64,000 nt of DNA from Psilocybe azurescens (taxonomy: Eukaryota > Basidiomycota > Agaricomycetes > Agaricales > Agrocybaceae), in contig JAJIRX010000576.1 in NCBI GenBank assembly GCA_023853785.1, forward strand, positions 48,463 to 112,462, read 5' to 3'. Both the position numbers and the translations under genes were made by a program. Below the pieces are notes generated by a model. It was given only the letters and a program-made list of their open reading frames with translations. It ran no database searches and was not told the DNA's origin. This document shows positions 49,885 through 60,907 of this stretch, in pieces. How positions within the stretch are numbered: position 1 is the stretch's first letter; each line of letters starts with the position of its first letter.

Positions 49885-50088
49885 ATTTTTAGGAATATAG
49901 GTGGTAGTATGTTGTGATAGTATGTTGGATAGTCCTCAGAATATACAAAGTTTAACGTTTAGCCTTTAACGTTTAATCGTTAGTGGTAGCAGACAAGAAA
50001 TGAAATCAATTATCTTGATGTCTACTTTGGCACGGCCCGATCAATTCGAAGATTTCTCACCAACTGACCAACCCTGATTTCATCCATC
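49885..50088. promoter_or_regulatory. Divergent promoter between EFM5 and ADE8
   Basis: The 204 bp between the two start codons must hold both core promoters. It contains direct repeats of TTTAACGTTTA (49949-49978). No canonical TATA box was identified. Confidence 0.5.
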
Positions 50089-50824
50089 ATGTCACCGACT
50101 ACAAAAAGAATTGTTGTGCTTATATCTGGCTCAGGTATTTCAAGTCGGAATGCTATTGCGAAGGATGTCCCACAGTAATGCCTTGAAATTCTAGGCTCCA
50201 ATCTCCAGGCGTTGATCGATGCTCTTAATACCCCTGCTCTGCCCAATGCTGAGATCAACTTGGTGGTTTCGAATCGGAAAGCGGCATACGGTTTGACGAG
50301 AGCTGCACAGGCTAGCCCCCAATTCCCACTGCATACCTGGCGCTTGCAACGTATCTGAAGCAGAATCCGGGGAAGACGAGGCAGGATTATGATGCGGAGG
50401 TGGCGAAGATCGTCTTACGCGCAAAACCGGACATCGTGATTTTGGCTGGGTGGATGCATATTCTGAGCGAAGGCTTCTTAGAGCTGCTTGACGGAAGGAA
50501 GAATGTTGATTCTGAAGAAGATATCTCGGTGGTAAAGCCGATTCCTGTTATCAACCTGCACCCTGCGCTGCCGGGCCAGTTCGACGGGGCGAGCGCCATC
50601 GAGCGTGCGTTTGAGGCGTTCCAAAAGGAGAGATCACATACTCTGGTGCGATGGTGCACCGTGTGGTGAAAGATGTTGATAGGGGAGAGCCAATTGTTGT
50701 GCGCGAGGTTCCTTTTGTACAAGGGGAAACCATTGAAGAGTATGAGACCAAACTGCACAATGTTGAACACGACATAATTGTAGAGGCGACGAAGAAAATT
50801 TTGGAAGAATCGCAGTCTTCATAG
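50089..50824 (+). CDS. ADE8: Phosphoribosylglycinamide formyltransferase (two apparent frameshifts)
   Basis: This enzyme formylates GAR with 10-formyl-THF, the third step of purine synthesis, in the cytosol. ATG 50089 gives MSPTTKRIVVLISGSG; an intron at 50135-50194 splits the phosphate-binding loop, which continues SNLQALIDALNTPAL. Then come INLVVSNRKAAYGLTRA, AKPDIVILAGWMHILSEGF, INLHPALPGQFDGASAIE (catalytic Asn-His-Pro motif) and GAMVHRVVKDVDRGEPIV with the second catalytic Asp. The end is ATKKILEESQSS and TAG. One C is missing in the run near 50314-50318 (SP/IPTAYLALATYLKQNP). One base is missing near 50624-50632 (FQK/GEITYSGAMVH). Monofunctional, as in other fungi. Length about 225 residues after joining. 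Confidence 0.93.
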
Positions 50825-51612
50825 GTAGGTTTATCTTGTTGAACTCACTTTACTTTTCGATGGTACTAATTTTCTGGTTTACCAGACTTGATGCATATGG
50901 GGGTGCCGGTGCTAAAATATTCTCACAGTCAGAGAAAATATAACAGGAATGTGTCGTCGTATTCAGTAGCGAGAACATCAAGATATACCCTAGGTTATAA
51001 CCAAGTTGCAGTGCCATAATCTCGTGCATTGTGTAGTAAGCGCTCAGAGGCTTTGCGCCACACTAGTCTGGTGTTTGACACGCCAAACTTTGCCAAACTA
51101 TGGGAACAACCAAAAGACAAGATCGGTGGGATTCCGTTGAGCTCCTCACCATCTCCTTCATCGTCGCAATCGTCCTGCGCTACCTTCGACGTGTCCGCCT
51201 TTCTTTCTTTTCCTGTGGAGAGGTTGTGGTCGTGTGTCTTCAAAAGTACCAAGGTGTGTTCACGTTGTATCATCAGATTGTCTAAACTTGGACTTGATGA
51301 CCATCCCCCCGAAGAACGATTGACAACACGGCGAGATGACGATGTGCCCGTTCTATGAACAGGACGAATGGGATAATGTGCGTCCACAACATCATCACGA
51401 CGCCCTCATTAATCACAGCTGACTTCGTTCGTTTGATTCTTCAGGGACGCTCTAACTCGCTCGCGGCGCCTTCCATCGCTATACTACAATGCGAAAAAAG
51501 GCCCGCGTCGCCGCGTCTGGAAGTTGCCAATATTGACTCCGTACCATTTTCTGTTCGCATTTTTTCCTCCTGCTGTGACTTTCGAATTGAGCTCGGTTTT
51601 TGTTTTAATTAG
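50825..51612. other. Gap; possible upstream exons of the kinase-like gene
   Basis: Ser/Pro-rich open sequence at 51029-51358 (SSSPSPSSSQSSCATFDVSA) and a tract near 51430-51610 could be 5' exons of the gene that follows, but no splice path is convincing. Confidence 0.35.
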
Positions 51613-54588
51613 CAAAAATTCTCGGATCTATTTGATAGTTTAGGACTGCACATACCGCCATCAGCGGCGGAAGGAAAGAACAGGATCTCTAGGAATCTTG
51701 ACATCAGTTATGATATTGAGGTACGACGGACCCATTCCTGCGCCCAGGCCCCAAGCCTTTGATTGACCTGTCTTCATATACGATAGAACTATACCAATAT
51801 CAAAGACATCGATCCTGAATGGAAGCACGATGATATTGATGTAAGTCACATAGCTTGAATGTGAATATATGCGCGTAATAACGCAGCTACAATATAGGAA
51901 ATCGTAGTTATGTCACCAAAACGTACCCTTAATTTATCGACCATCCATGAAGACACGAGTCTTATCCAGGTGGTCAGTGATTTGGCCTAACACTTCCGTC
52001 CACCTCACTTAATCGCCAATATATGCGTAGCCTAGTGCCTGTCTTGCAGATTTCGATATTGAGGAATCCGACATCCGTTGGGGCGCTGGACGTTCATTCA
52101 GAGCTAACATGTGTACCAGGGAGATAACGGACAGAAATATATCATCAAGAGGAAGCAGACTAGGAACGACTCTTCTTGGTCTGAGAAAGTCGTCTTAGAA
52201 ACATTGGCTGGCCTTTCTCTTCCTTTCATTTCAACTATCAGGTGGACATTTCGCAACGAAGAGCATGTTTATATCGTGTCGGTGAGTTACTGACTTCTGA
52301 TGTTTTTAAATGATAATCCTGAAATGTTTTTGTCAAGGATCATCATCCAGCTGGTACTTTACTAGATCTCGTCAATCAGCACGGACCGTTAGGATCTCCT
52401 AAAGCTATATTCTACGCTTCAGAACTAGTACGTCATCTTTCTTAACGTATAAATCGTATATCAAACGTGTCAATCTTCTAGGTATCGGCCATTTCAAGCC
52501 TACACAATGCTGGTATCATGCACAAGGATTTAGAACCGCGTAATATCGCACTGGACGCCAACGGACACATTATTATCACGAATTTTTCTCGTGCCGAGTC
52601 TCTGCCCGTCGTTCGTGCTCAGGGAATTTCCAGTATGACAGGCTTTGGAGATACCATGAGCGAATTCCGAGCGCCAGAAATCTTCCTCGGATGGTCCCTC
52701 GATTCGGCTGTGGATTGCTGGTCGTTTGGGATGTTGATGTATTTTATGATTTTTGGAACGGCAAGTCATGCTATTTTTTCTTCTAATTTGATGAGATGGA
52801 AGTTCATCGACGTCTTTGTCTTGTAGCATCCATATGGCATGCGGGAAGGGATTGATGATCCTCGCTGGTTGTACGATCGCATTGTTGTTTTTTCAGTACC
52901 AACGGAGTCACTGCGTCTTATACACCCCATGGCTCGGGATTTGATTGCGAAGGTGAAAGTCTCGTTAATCTCCTCAATGCAGGATTTAATTATAATATGG
53001 ATTGACAGTGCCTGCAACGCAATCCTTCTCTGAGATGGACCATGGAGAAGGTCAAATCGCATGGATATTTTGCGCTTGTGTACGTGTTTTTGATTTGGCT
53101 TCTGAGTCGATGGGAAACGTAACATTGCAAGTGTAGTGATTGGGATCAGGTTGCTGCTAAACAAGTAGATGGTCTGTCTTTACCCAGAGCTTCGACTGCT
53201 TAGTTGTTTAACTGGATTGTCCCTTTTCAGCTCCCTCCTTCCGCAGAACGGCGATGGAAGTCGATCGAGCGGTTTTCCAGAGCGATTCTCAACGGAGACA
53301 TGTATCCTTGAATGCTTCGCTCCCAGATAGTGACTGTCAGTTGAGATCGGATCCTCTCAGGGTGCATTCTTTGACGACAACGAACACTCGGAATCGTACA
53401 GTTCCAGAAATATCCAATGCTTCTGATATTTTCAGGCCTCTTTCTATCTCCATGATTCCTGAGGCCATCCAGGAAGAAGACGAGCCCGTTTCCTTGTCTG
53501 CGAGCACCGGGCATATTGGGTCGGAACGCGACGAATATTCAATTCGGGATGAATTGGCGCCGACGGAACGTATGTCCGAATTATGGGCTGAGCTTGACAA
53601 GGAAGAACAACTTTCGACGGCTTCTGTCATAACTCAGGAGTTTGGAGCTTCGAATAGCATTCCCCATACAAAGGTCCCGAAACTCCGGAAATACCGCTCT
53701 GCTATTCACTCGCATCGTCTGTTCAGTCTGAACACGTCTTCGTTCCATAAGAAGCTGCGTCAAAAGCCCAGGTCCACTGCTACTCTCAGACAGGCGCGGC
53801 AGGCAGAGCCTATTGATAATCTGCCTAATGGACTTCATCAGATGGGTAGTGGGATTGGGTTCACGTATAATATTCCTGCTGGGGCGCCGTCTAAGGTCTC
53901 TGTCCGGTCGTTTGCGCCGTCTTGCAATCATTTGTTTCATGGTGGATTTCCGGCTCTGAATCTCGGCTTGGGACTGGGACATTCCCCTCGACTGAGGGCG
54001 AAAGACAGACATGACCATTCTCCTGCTTCGCATGACCCACCGGCGGCCCATGATCATGGCCGTAGTCATAGCCCACAACAAGAGCAACAGCCTCGTCCGC
54101 GAGAGGTGGGCAACGGGACGTTCATCCGTGATATGTACCGCACCCCAAGCTGGATCTTCTCTCCTCCCGACAGTCTTCCCTCTCCTATGGCGCTGGTAAA
54201 CCCAGATCCAAGTCATCATAGTTCTTCTTCTCCTCTTGCAGCCAGCTCTGACTCGTCCGGGCCTTATACGCCTGCTACTCTGGTCGACGACGACAGTGAT
54301 TGCGATGAAGGTGAGGGTGACTATCCCAGGGAGGTCAATATCACCATTCCGAAGAATCTGGAGCTTGACCTTGATTTGGATTTCCGGATGTGGGCCCCGG
54401 ACTCGACTTTACGGTTGGTCGTCTCTTCGCCTCCTGCTGCTGATAAGCGGGATGTACGGAGGGCATCGGAGTTGAGGATGTCGTATGAGGATGATGGTGA
54501 GGATGATGGTGAGGATGATGGTGATGGTGATGGTGTTCGAGAGGATTCGCTCTATACGGAAGTTACTTCCACTACCTCTCGTGGTTGA
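51613..54588 (+). CDS. Kinase-like protein with degenerate catalytic motifs
   Basis: Coding is coherent from an acceptor at 51612: FSDLFDSLGLHIPPSAAEGK, then several short exons. DIRWGAGRSF is a degenerate Gly-rich loop and KYIIKRK keeps the VAIK-type Lys. EEHVYIVS, then DHHPAGTLLDLVNQHGPLG, are the hinge and helix D. The catalytic loop is HKDLEPRNI instead of HRDLKPEN, and the metal-binding DFG is NFS. FRAPEIFLGWSLDSAVDCWS matches APE and helix F. After CLQRNPSLRWTMEKVKSHGY comes a 444-codon Ser/His/Asp-rich tail (53254-54588) without frame break. The overall order resembles AGC kinases. Loss of DFG Asp and the KPEN Lys argues for a pseudokinase. One frame slip lies near 52110. The true start is unknown. 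Confidence 0.72.
54487..54535 (+). repeat. GAGGATGATGGT coding minisatellite
   Basis: Three to four copies of a GATGGTGAGGAT-like unit encoding DDGE/DGDG near the C-terminus of the kinase-like protein. Confidence 0.85.
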
Positions 54589-55088
54589 ACGTTGTTGTTC
54601 TCTTGAACTCTCTTTTTCCTCTTTTTCTCTCGTTTGTTATCTTTTTGATCATCAGCTACACCACTGCGCCACCTTTTGGTCTTTTCTTTCGTTGATTTTC
54701 TTTGTACTTTTGATTTGTTCTCAAGATCTTTGTATTGTATGTATGATATCGTGTTCATTGTGATTTTGTGGTCTTTTGAGAGCTTTTTCCAAACGATGAA
54801 TAGTAAACCCAATGCTGACGATTTCTGGCTGCAAAAGGTTTTTGACTTCGATTGGCAGTCGTTTATTTTCATCCACTAAATGCAAAGTACGCGCTGATCG
54901 CTGAGCGCTCACAAGCAACGACTCAAACACTTGTTGGCGTTAAAATTGTTTTCAGTACACTATCATACACACAATCATTTGTCTCTATCATAGGTACGGT
55001 ATCTGGTTCAGCTTGCCTTTTGAGGTTTGCTGTTGATTTGGTCGATATACGCCAGTATATTGCACCTATTCAGCACAAAGCCTTTTAA
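54589..55088. other. Intergenic between convergent genes
   Basis: T/C-rich 3' flank of the kinase-like gene. It contains GATCGCTGAGCGCTC near 54897, a motif also seen inverted at 1650-1670. No gene is seen. Confidence 0.5.
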
Positions 55089-57065
55089 TCATGTTACCTT
55101 CTTCTTCGAGGTTGAATGGTAATTGAGAAACACGGCCCCCAAGCTTGTGGCAACAGCCATGGATCCCTGTCATCGTTTGAACAGTTAGCTGCTGATAGAA
55201 AAAAAAAAGAGCACAAATCCTAGGCTCAGCCACTACTAGAGTAGTTCTTACCTACGAATATTTCAACCTTGCGGAATCCAAATCCACCATAAACGGTTTT
55301 GGCGTGGCTTTGTGTGTCGTGTAGCGATGCGGCGATGATAGGGCCAATAGTGGCTCCGATGCCTTTGAAACCCGCAAAGCATCCCATGGCAAGGGTGGTT
55401 ATGTGGTCTCGAGATCCTGATGTTTTGATATCAGTAATGCAAAGGCTGACACTTGATTTGATTGTCTAAGGAAGATCACAAACCTCCGATGTCGGTACCT
55501 GCAGCAGGCCAAATAGCGGAAATGCCACCGCTCTAGAAAGTAAAAGAGATCAGCCTATGTTCTGTCTCCGAGCACACTAGACGACCTACAAATCCGCCGA
55601 AAATAGCCGCGAATGCGAACACCAGAGTCAACGAGGAAGCGAATCCCCACACGAAGAACGCTGCCAGGGCGCTTCCCAGTCCACTAGCGAAGATGATGTA
55701 AGGATACGGATATGAGTCGCTTATTCTTCCAAATAGGAGGTAGGACAGAGATGAGGAGACGTTGAAAATGGCGAGTACGACGGTGGATGGCAGTGTCGCT
55801 GAGGAGAGAGAGGATGTGTAAGTGGAGATGAGGATGCTGACGGGGAAGTAGGAAAGAGCTTGTAGGACGCTGATTGCTAGCTGAAAATGTGCCAGCGTGT
55901 TCAAAACTTAATGCAAGTGCACTAGTAGCCAGAGCGACATACCATGCAGTATAACAACGGATTTTTGAAGTGGGATAGATCTCGAGGCAGCCATGGTTCT
56001 CTCCGAAACGGCATAGATGATCTTCTAATGGTTACCCTCGGATTAACTCCAAGAATGGCAAGTCCACAGGTAACTCCTAACGCCAAAGCCCAGATCCTGT
56101 AAATAGTATAAGGATGGAATACTTTTATAGGTCTCAGCGTAACAAACCTCAATGTCCAACGGAATCCAACTCCTTTTAACAAGTAGCCCATGACCAGGGG
56201 GGAAAGCAAAGCCGCCTATACCTGCGCTGCCGAATATGAGGCCCGCTGCAAGGCCTCTTCGAAGGACAAACCAATCAGTTATCCAAATAACTACAGGAGC
56301 GCAGACGGCGCCTGCAGAAATGCCGAAGATGACTCCTTGAAGCAGGATAAGATGCCAAACCTGTGGTTATTTTTAGCATCGTGAAAACAAAAAACTCTTA
56401 ATATTTAAAGGAATCGTACTTGGGTGGCGAAACTCGAAACGAACAGTGCAGTGACACAAATTCCTAGACTTATCCACATCAAATTCTTGACATACTCTGG
56501 ATACCGCTGTGCGACTGTGCGAGGGAGGTGTGTGATAAGGGCACGGCAAAATTCACGAACAACTTAATGTACTCACATGCTACAACAAGCACGACTTCCA
56601 TATACTGGATTCCCAGATTTGTCGTGCCAATAGCAGATATAACTGCCGGTGACGCGTTGTTAAACGGTGGATGCGAGGTATAATAATCTACAGTGTTATG
56701 TCGAACGACAGTCAATACAACACTATACCCCCACAAAGTGTATTTTAATAAACCTTGGAAGACACCATACGAATTGTTCCAGCCCCAGATGTGCATCTCG
56801 CACATACAGCTGCAGATGCAAAATAGCCAAGCTTGTCGGCCCTATCAAAGGCTGAGCAGTAATTCATCACCCCCTCTGTCCGACCATCACTTACTGTGTC
56901 GACCGGAGGAAGTGACAAATCTACGAGGGCGTTGATCACGGTTTCAGAAGGATGATCCCGTTCTACTTCTTGGATGCTTGACGTCTCGCCATTGCGCTCT
57001 GCATTTTCTCTTCCATGAAAGCCTTCAGCCAGAGAAAAGTTAGTTAGCTCCACTTCAGCGCTCAT
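55089..57065 (-). CDS. MFS transporter, fungal monocarboxylate (MCT) type
   Basis: A plasma-membrane symporter of the fungal MCT group; substrates in characterised members include carboxylates and riboflavin. I chose ATG 57065 (MSAEVELTNFSLAEGF); an upstream ATG at 57197 in the same frame looks like UTR. A polar N-terminus with PSETVINALVDLSLPPVDT is followed by an intron and TM1 GRQAWLFCICSCMCEM, then WGWNNSYGVFQ. Then come the family signature TSHPPFNNASPAVISAIGTT and WHLILLQGVIFGISAGAVC. TM6-TM10 include FPLVMGYLLKG and LLFGRISDSYPYPYIIFASG. Near the end, DHITTLAMGCFAGFKGIGAT and GPIIAASLHD are readable. Stop TGA at 55089-55091. About ten introns. No clear frame break noticed. Confidence 0.85.
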
Positions 57066-57828
57066 TTGCATGGGAAGGTGAGATATGCAGTATAGGTAGA
57101 GAACCGTCGGAGACTCCGGCATATATAAGTCATCCAAAGAGAAATGACTCGACCATGTTATCTCGACCATGTTATCGATTACCTCAGATATTTCCATGCG
57201 GTCTTACAGGGTCGGAGCTAGTCGGGAAATTGTAAAAGCCAACGCTGCGGTACTGAGGATATATTAATATAGATGCACGGCACGTATTGCTAGAAGATTA
57301 CTCACAATAAAGATATGCGAAGATGAAAGAACCAGATGAAATGATAACTTCAGCGGTAATATATAGCTGCTCCTCCAAGAGTCCGACTCAGTTCTCCAGC
57401 CTCAATGCTTATGTCCAATGAGAAAAGTAAATAGTGATTTCATTTGATCGGTCACTATCCACCACTATCTCGAGAACAAAGTTCCCGATCCCAAACTCGT
57501 GCCAAAACAACTATTACGAGTGTATTATCACTGTTGATTCTTCTTCGCCGATGTATCCACGTCTAAAGCAGAAATGACTTGCTGCATGTCGTCGGACTAG
57601 TGGTCTAGGGCAATCCAGGAAGCATCACCGGTTGCATGTCGCAGTTGGAGCTACTATTTGTCGTTGGAGGGTGAGCAGGCCGTCCACGATAGTTCGGCAG
57701 GGGAACAGTCCTTGGAATTTCACTAGATGACTTGAGATCAAGATCTTCTGAACGTGAGAAGCAAAGGAGATCCAGGTAGCCTTGGTGGCTACAAGCCATC
57801 GAGTATAAAATCCAAGTAAGTTCCCCGT
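57066..57828. other. Intergenic
   Basis: Upstream region of the MCT transporter and 3' flank of MED9. The minus-strand open frame 57605-57832 begins inside the MED9 stop region and is probably UTR. Confidence 0.5.
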
Positions 57829-58313
57829 TCAACCATCGCTTTGGACCGGTGTTGACGCTACTGAGTCGATTTCCATCTTCAAGTCATGAGCAGCAGCTGT
57901 AGAAGCAACCTTTCGCGCTGCAAATGCGGCTAGCTGTGCTCTTAGAAAGTCCATGAGTGATGTGATGTTCACACAAGTTCAATTCGTGGGTCTGCGTACT
58001 GCTTGCGCTCCTTCAGCATCCCCAACATCTTGATCACGTCGTCCTGTTCTTCAATGAGCAACTCCCCTCCAGGCAGGTTGATGGCAAATTCCTTTGCCTG
58101 AGAAATAGCGTTTTTAAAATTGATGGTCTAATTAAATTGAATATGAGTATAGGCGGGGTAGTTCATAAGAAATTTCAGGCGTACCGCTTGAAGCAACTTC
58201 TGCCTTGACTGAGGGTTCGATATCCCAGAAGTTTGCTGGGTTAGCTCTAGTACTTCCATTAACTTAGGAAGAAGTTCTTCGTATAGAGATATCGGAAATA
58301 TGCTTGTCGCCAT
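57829..58313 (-). CDS. MED9: Mediator complex subunit 9
   Basis: A middle-module subunit of the Mediator coactivator of RNA polymerase II, in the nucleus. Exons 58313-58185, 58127-58000 and 57940-57829 give 122 residues without frame break. MATSIFPISLYEELLPKLME and VLELTQQTSG come first. Then TINFKNAISQAKEFAINLPG and GELLIEEQDDVIKMLGMLKE match the Med9 helical domain with its conserved LPGGxxxIxEQ motif. The third exon, found by splice phase, gives QAQLAAFAARKVASTAAAHD and a short acidic tail. Small size and late exon make this gene easy to miss. Confidence 0.82.
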
Positions 58314-58933
58314 TGAGTTTAACGGGAAGAGTCTGAACTGAGAGAGACAGTGAACGGAGTCACGGAGTTGTAACTGGTTCAAGCAAGAATTGGCCGAACA
58401 GATGTGGAGGTTATTTATCAAAAGCCACACAACCTAATAGAACAACTTTGCCGAAAAGCCGTAAGTAGATTTCACAGCTGCCGCCTGGTACTTATTAGCG
58501 GTCATAAGACAAGACGAAAACACTTACGTTCGCGTCACTGGCCCGCCTTTTCTGAGCGATTCGTGACTGGCGACGAGAATAAAAATTATTTACCGTCCGG
58601 ATAGTGGGCTAATATCAAGTCGCTGAGCTCAAGAGAGGTGCTCTAGGGTACAGGAAGTAAAGTTCAACGTTCAACCCCAGTGAAAGTCGGACATGGGCTG
58701 GTCTGCGCTGCTATGCGAGGTGAGGACAAAAGTTGCGCTGATCTGCGGATTTTGAATGATTGCAGCTCCGCCCCGAGAACTCTGCACGTTGATGCACCAG
58801 CAATGGATGTGTCATCGAAGCCCTCGATGTCTGATGGATTCGGCGTTGGATTCTGCGAGTCGACGTGTGTAGTCGTCCGATCATTTAGTCTCTTACCTCG
58901 ACCGCTTGTATTCCTCACGTATGCCATTCTCCC
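58314..58933. other. Boundary between MED9 and the transposon
   Basis: MED9 promoter, then presumably the left end of the CACTA-like element. No terminal CACTA repeat could be located with confidence. No gene is seen. Confidence 0.4.
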
Positions 58934-60345
58934 ATGACTAATAAAACTGCTCCCAAGTTCCAAGCGTGCTATTGCCCGCGATGCAAAGGCGCGGTTGTGA
59001 GCCGGAAGACCTTTCAAAATCATGCCAAAATCCATACAAATTCGCAACTACAGCCATCGATACTAGGTTTTCAAGACTGGCTGAAGTCGCATACCGGAGG
59101 AATCTCCAATGGGGAAGAAGATATAGAGATAGAAGACCATGCAGATTCAGAAGACTCCAGCGCAGATGGGGGAGAGGAGGAGGGTGATACCGGCGAAGAG
59201 AGTCATAGACCACCAAAAGGATTCGGATCGACCAACAAGAGCATGTACGTTATAATTTTAATATTATCTTATAAACAACTTTCTCTGTGTATGTATCTGA
59301 GGAGTATTGTCCGTTTTTATCTTAGAGCGCCATCAATGTCAATGACCCAGATTTTATTCCTCCTTACGATTTTGAAAATGGAGAAGATGATGATATTTAC
59401 ATGGTATGAGCGTCTGTCATTCCCTATATTATCAGACTCAGTTGTTCTTGAAAAACACAGCCTGAAGACGGGGTGGAACAGCTTGGCTCCCCTAGCGATG
59501 TTGAACAACCCCAACCCCTTCTTTGGGAAGATGAGGCACCGATGGTTGAAGAGGACCTACCTAATCCTGGGATCGTCAACCAAGAGGGTGATCTCAACCC
59601 ACAGGATCACGATTTGGCCACCCATGTAGCCAACATTAATGAAGATGAGCTCGATGAACTAAGAAATGATATTCGACGACTGCAAATTACACAACTCCAT
59701 GCTGCAATAAATTCAGAACCCGTAGCGGAAGAAACTCTCATCCACTCACGAATCGAACATGTTAAAATCGCTCAACAGTTTATCGAGGAAATCAAAAATG
59801 CAACACTTGACAATGACAAACTTGACGAGGGCACTCGTGAGCATCTGCGAAATCCAGAGCAAGAGCTCATCGACATATCAGATCGAGATATTCGTCTTTC
59901 TCTTGATCTCTTTATGGCATGCGATAATACCTCTCAAAAATCTTATAGCGATGCCCAAAAAGCTTTCATTCGATGGGCCGGAGCCCCAGAACTTGAAGAA
60001 ACTTTCCTGACCTATCATGCCGTGAAAACCCTTGTCGAGAGAATCACTGGCGTTGTCTCTGTGTCTGATGAAATGTGCATTAATTCTTGCCATGCATTTA
60101 CAGGGCCATTTTCCAATTTGCAGGCTTGTTATTACTGTTCAGAACCGAGATACGATCCTGTAATCCTTGAAAAAACAGGGAAAAAGGCTCCTCGAAAGGA
60201 AGCTTGCACATTCCCTCTTGGTCCACAGATACAGGCTCTTCGACGTTCTCAAGAAGGATCTATTGCAATGGAATATCGGGATAAGAGGACACGGGAGATT
60301 CTCGAGACCCTAAAGGCAATTGAAGAAAGCGAGGACTGTTATGAC
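58934..60345 (+). mobile_element. CACTA/tnp2-type DNA transposon, 5' part of transposase
   Basis: ATG 58934 encodes ACYCPRCKGAVVSRKTFQNH, a CxxC..H finger at the start of many Agaricomycete tnp2-family transposases. An acidic region follows (GEEDIEIEDHADSEDSSADG), then introns at about 59244-59324 and 59404-59459. The frame 59473-60345 carries helical sequence and then MCINSCHAFTGPFSNLQACY and CSEPRYDPVI. These belong to the conserved block before the DDE core (INSC.AFTGPF....C..C.EPRYD). PLGPQIQALRRSQEGSIAME is the next family motif. Coding stops at EESEDCYD at 60345, before the catalytic core, where a CT-rich tract begins. It is cut by, or abuts, the retroelement that follows. Confidence 0.8.
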
Positions 60346-60408
60346 AAGTCTTTTTCTTTTTCTTTTCTCTTTTCTTTTCTTTTCTTTTCCTTTTCTTTGT
60401 CATCTTTC
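60343..60408 (+). repeat. (CTTTT)n pyrimidine tract
   Basis: Imperfect TCTTTT/CTTTTC repeats directly after the last recognisable transposase codon. Confidence 0.85.
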
Positions 60409-60489
60409 ACATCATTGATACATCATCGTACACTCTGATGAACTTTACTTTCACTTCCATCTTTTATGATACATCTTTTGATGAACATT

Positions 60490-60669
60490 TGATCTGTTTC
60501 TCTTATTCTTATATACATCTGCTGATGAACATTCAAACTTGTTTCAACTTGATCTGTTTCTTCTATTCTTATATACATCTGCTGATGAACATTCAAACTT
60601 GTTTCAACTTGATCTGTTTCTTCTATTCTTATATACATCTGCTGATGAACATTCAATCTCGTTTCAACT
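60490..60669 (+). repeat. 60-bp tandem repeat, three copies
   Basis: A unit with GATCTGTTTCTTCTATTC, then TTATATACATCTGCTGATGA, repeats at exactly 60-bp spacing in three copies (about 60490, 60550, 60610). The last copies differ at only a few bases. The array lies between the transposase fragment and the retroelement, perhaps inside its LTR or leader. Confidence 0.92.
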
Positions 60670-60907
60670 AGCTGTACAGTTCATAGTATTTATACAAGGG
60701 AGCATCTACTGTATTCTTTAGCTAGTTCTTGAGAATCCAACCTGCTTAACCTACTCTACTCTGAACTTGAACTTGTTCTTGTAAACGATTGGTGGTTAGA
60801 TTACGCACACTGCGTGATTCTAACTTGAGATCGTAACAAAGAACTAGCTTCTCACTCTACCATACTGCTTCGTCCACAAGCAGTATTGGGAGCTTGAACC
60901 AGACACC

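Noticed and set aside
53581..54219. 212-codon minus-strand open frame
   Set aside because: Antisense of the kinase-like protein's long tail; basic, Arg/Met-rich composition typical of a shadow frame.
57605..57832. 75-codon minus-strand frame as a separate gene
   Set aside because: It starts inside the end of MED9 exon 3 and is better explained as 3' UTR.
60438..60671. Open frames through the 60-bp repeats as a repeat protein
   Set aside because: The 60-bp period is divisible by three, so both strands stay open by chance; no start context or neighbour supports coding.
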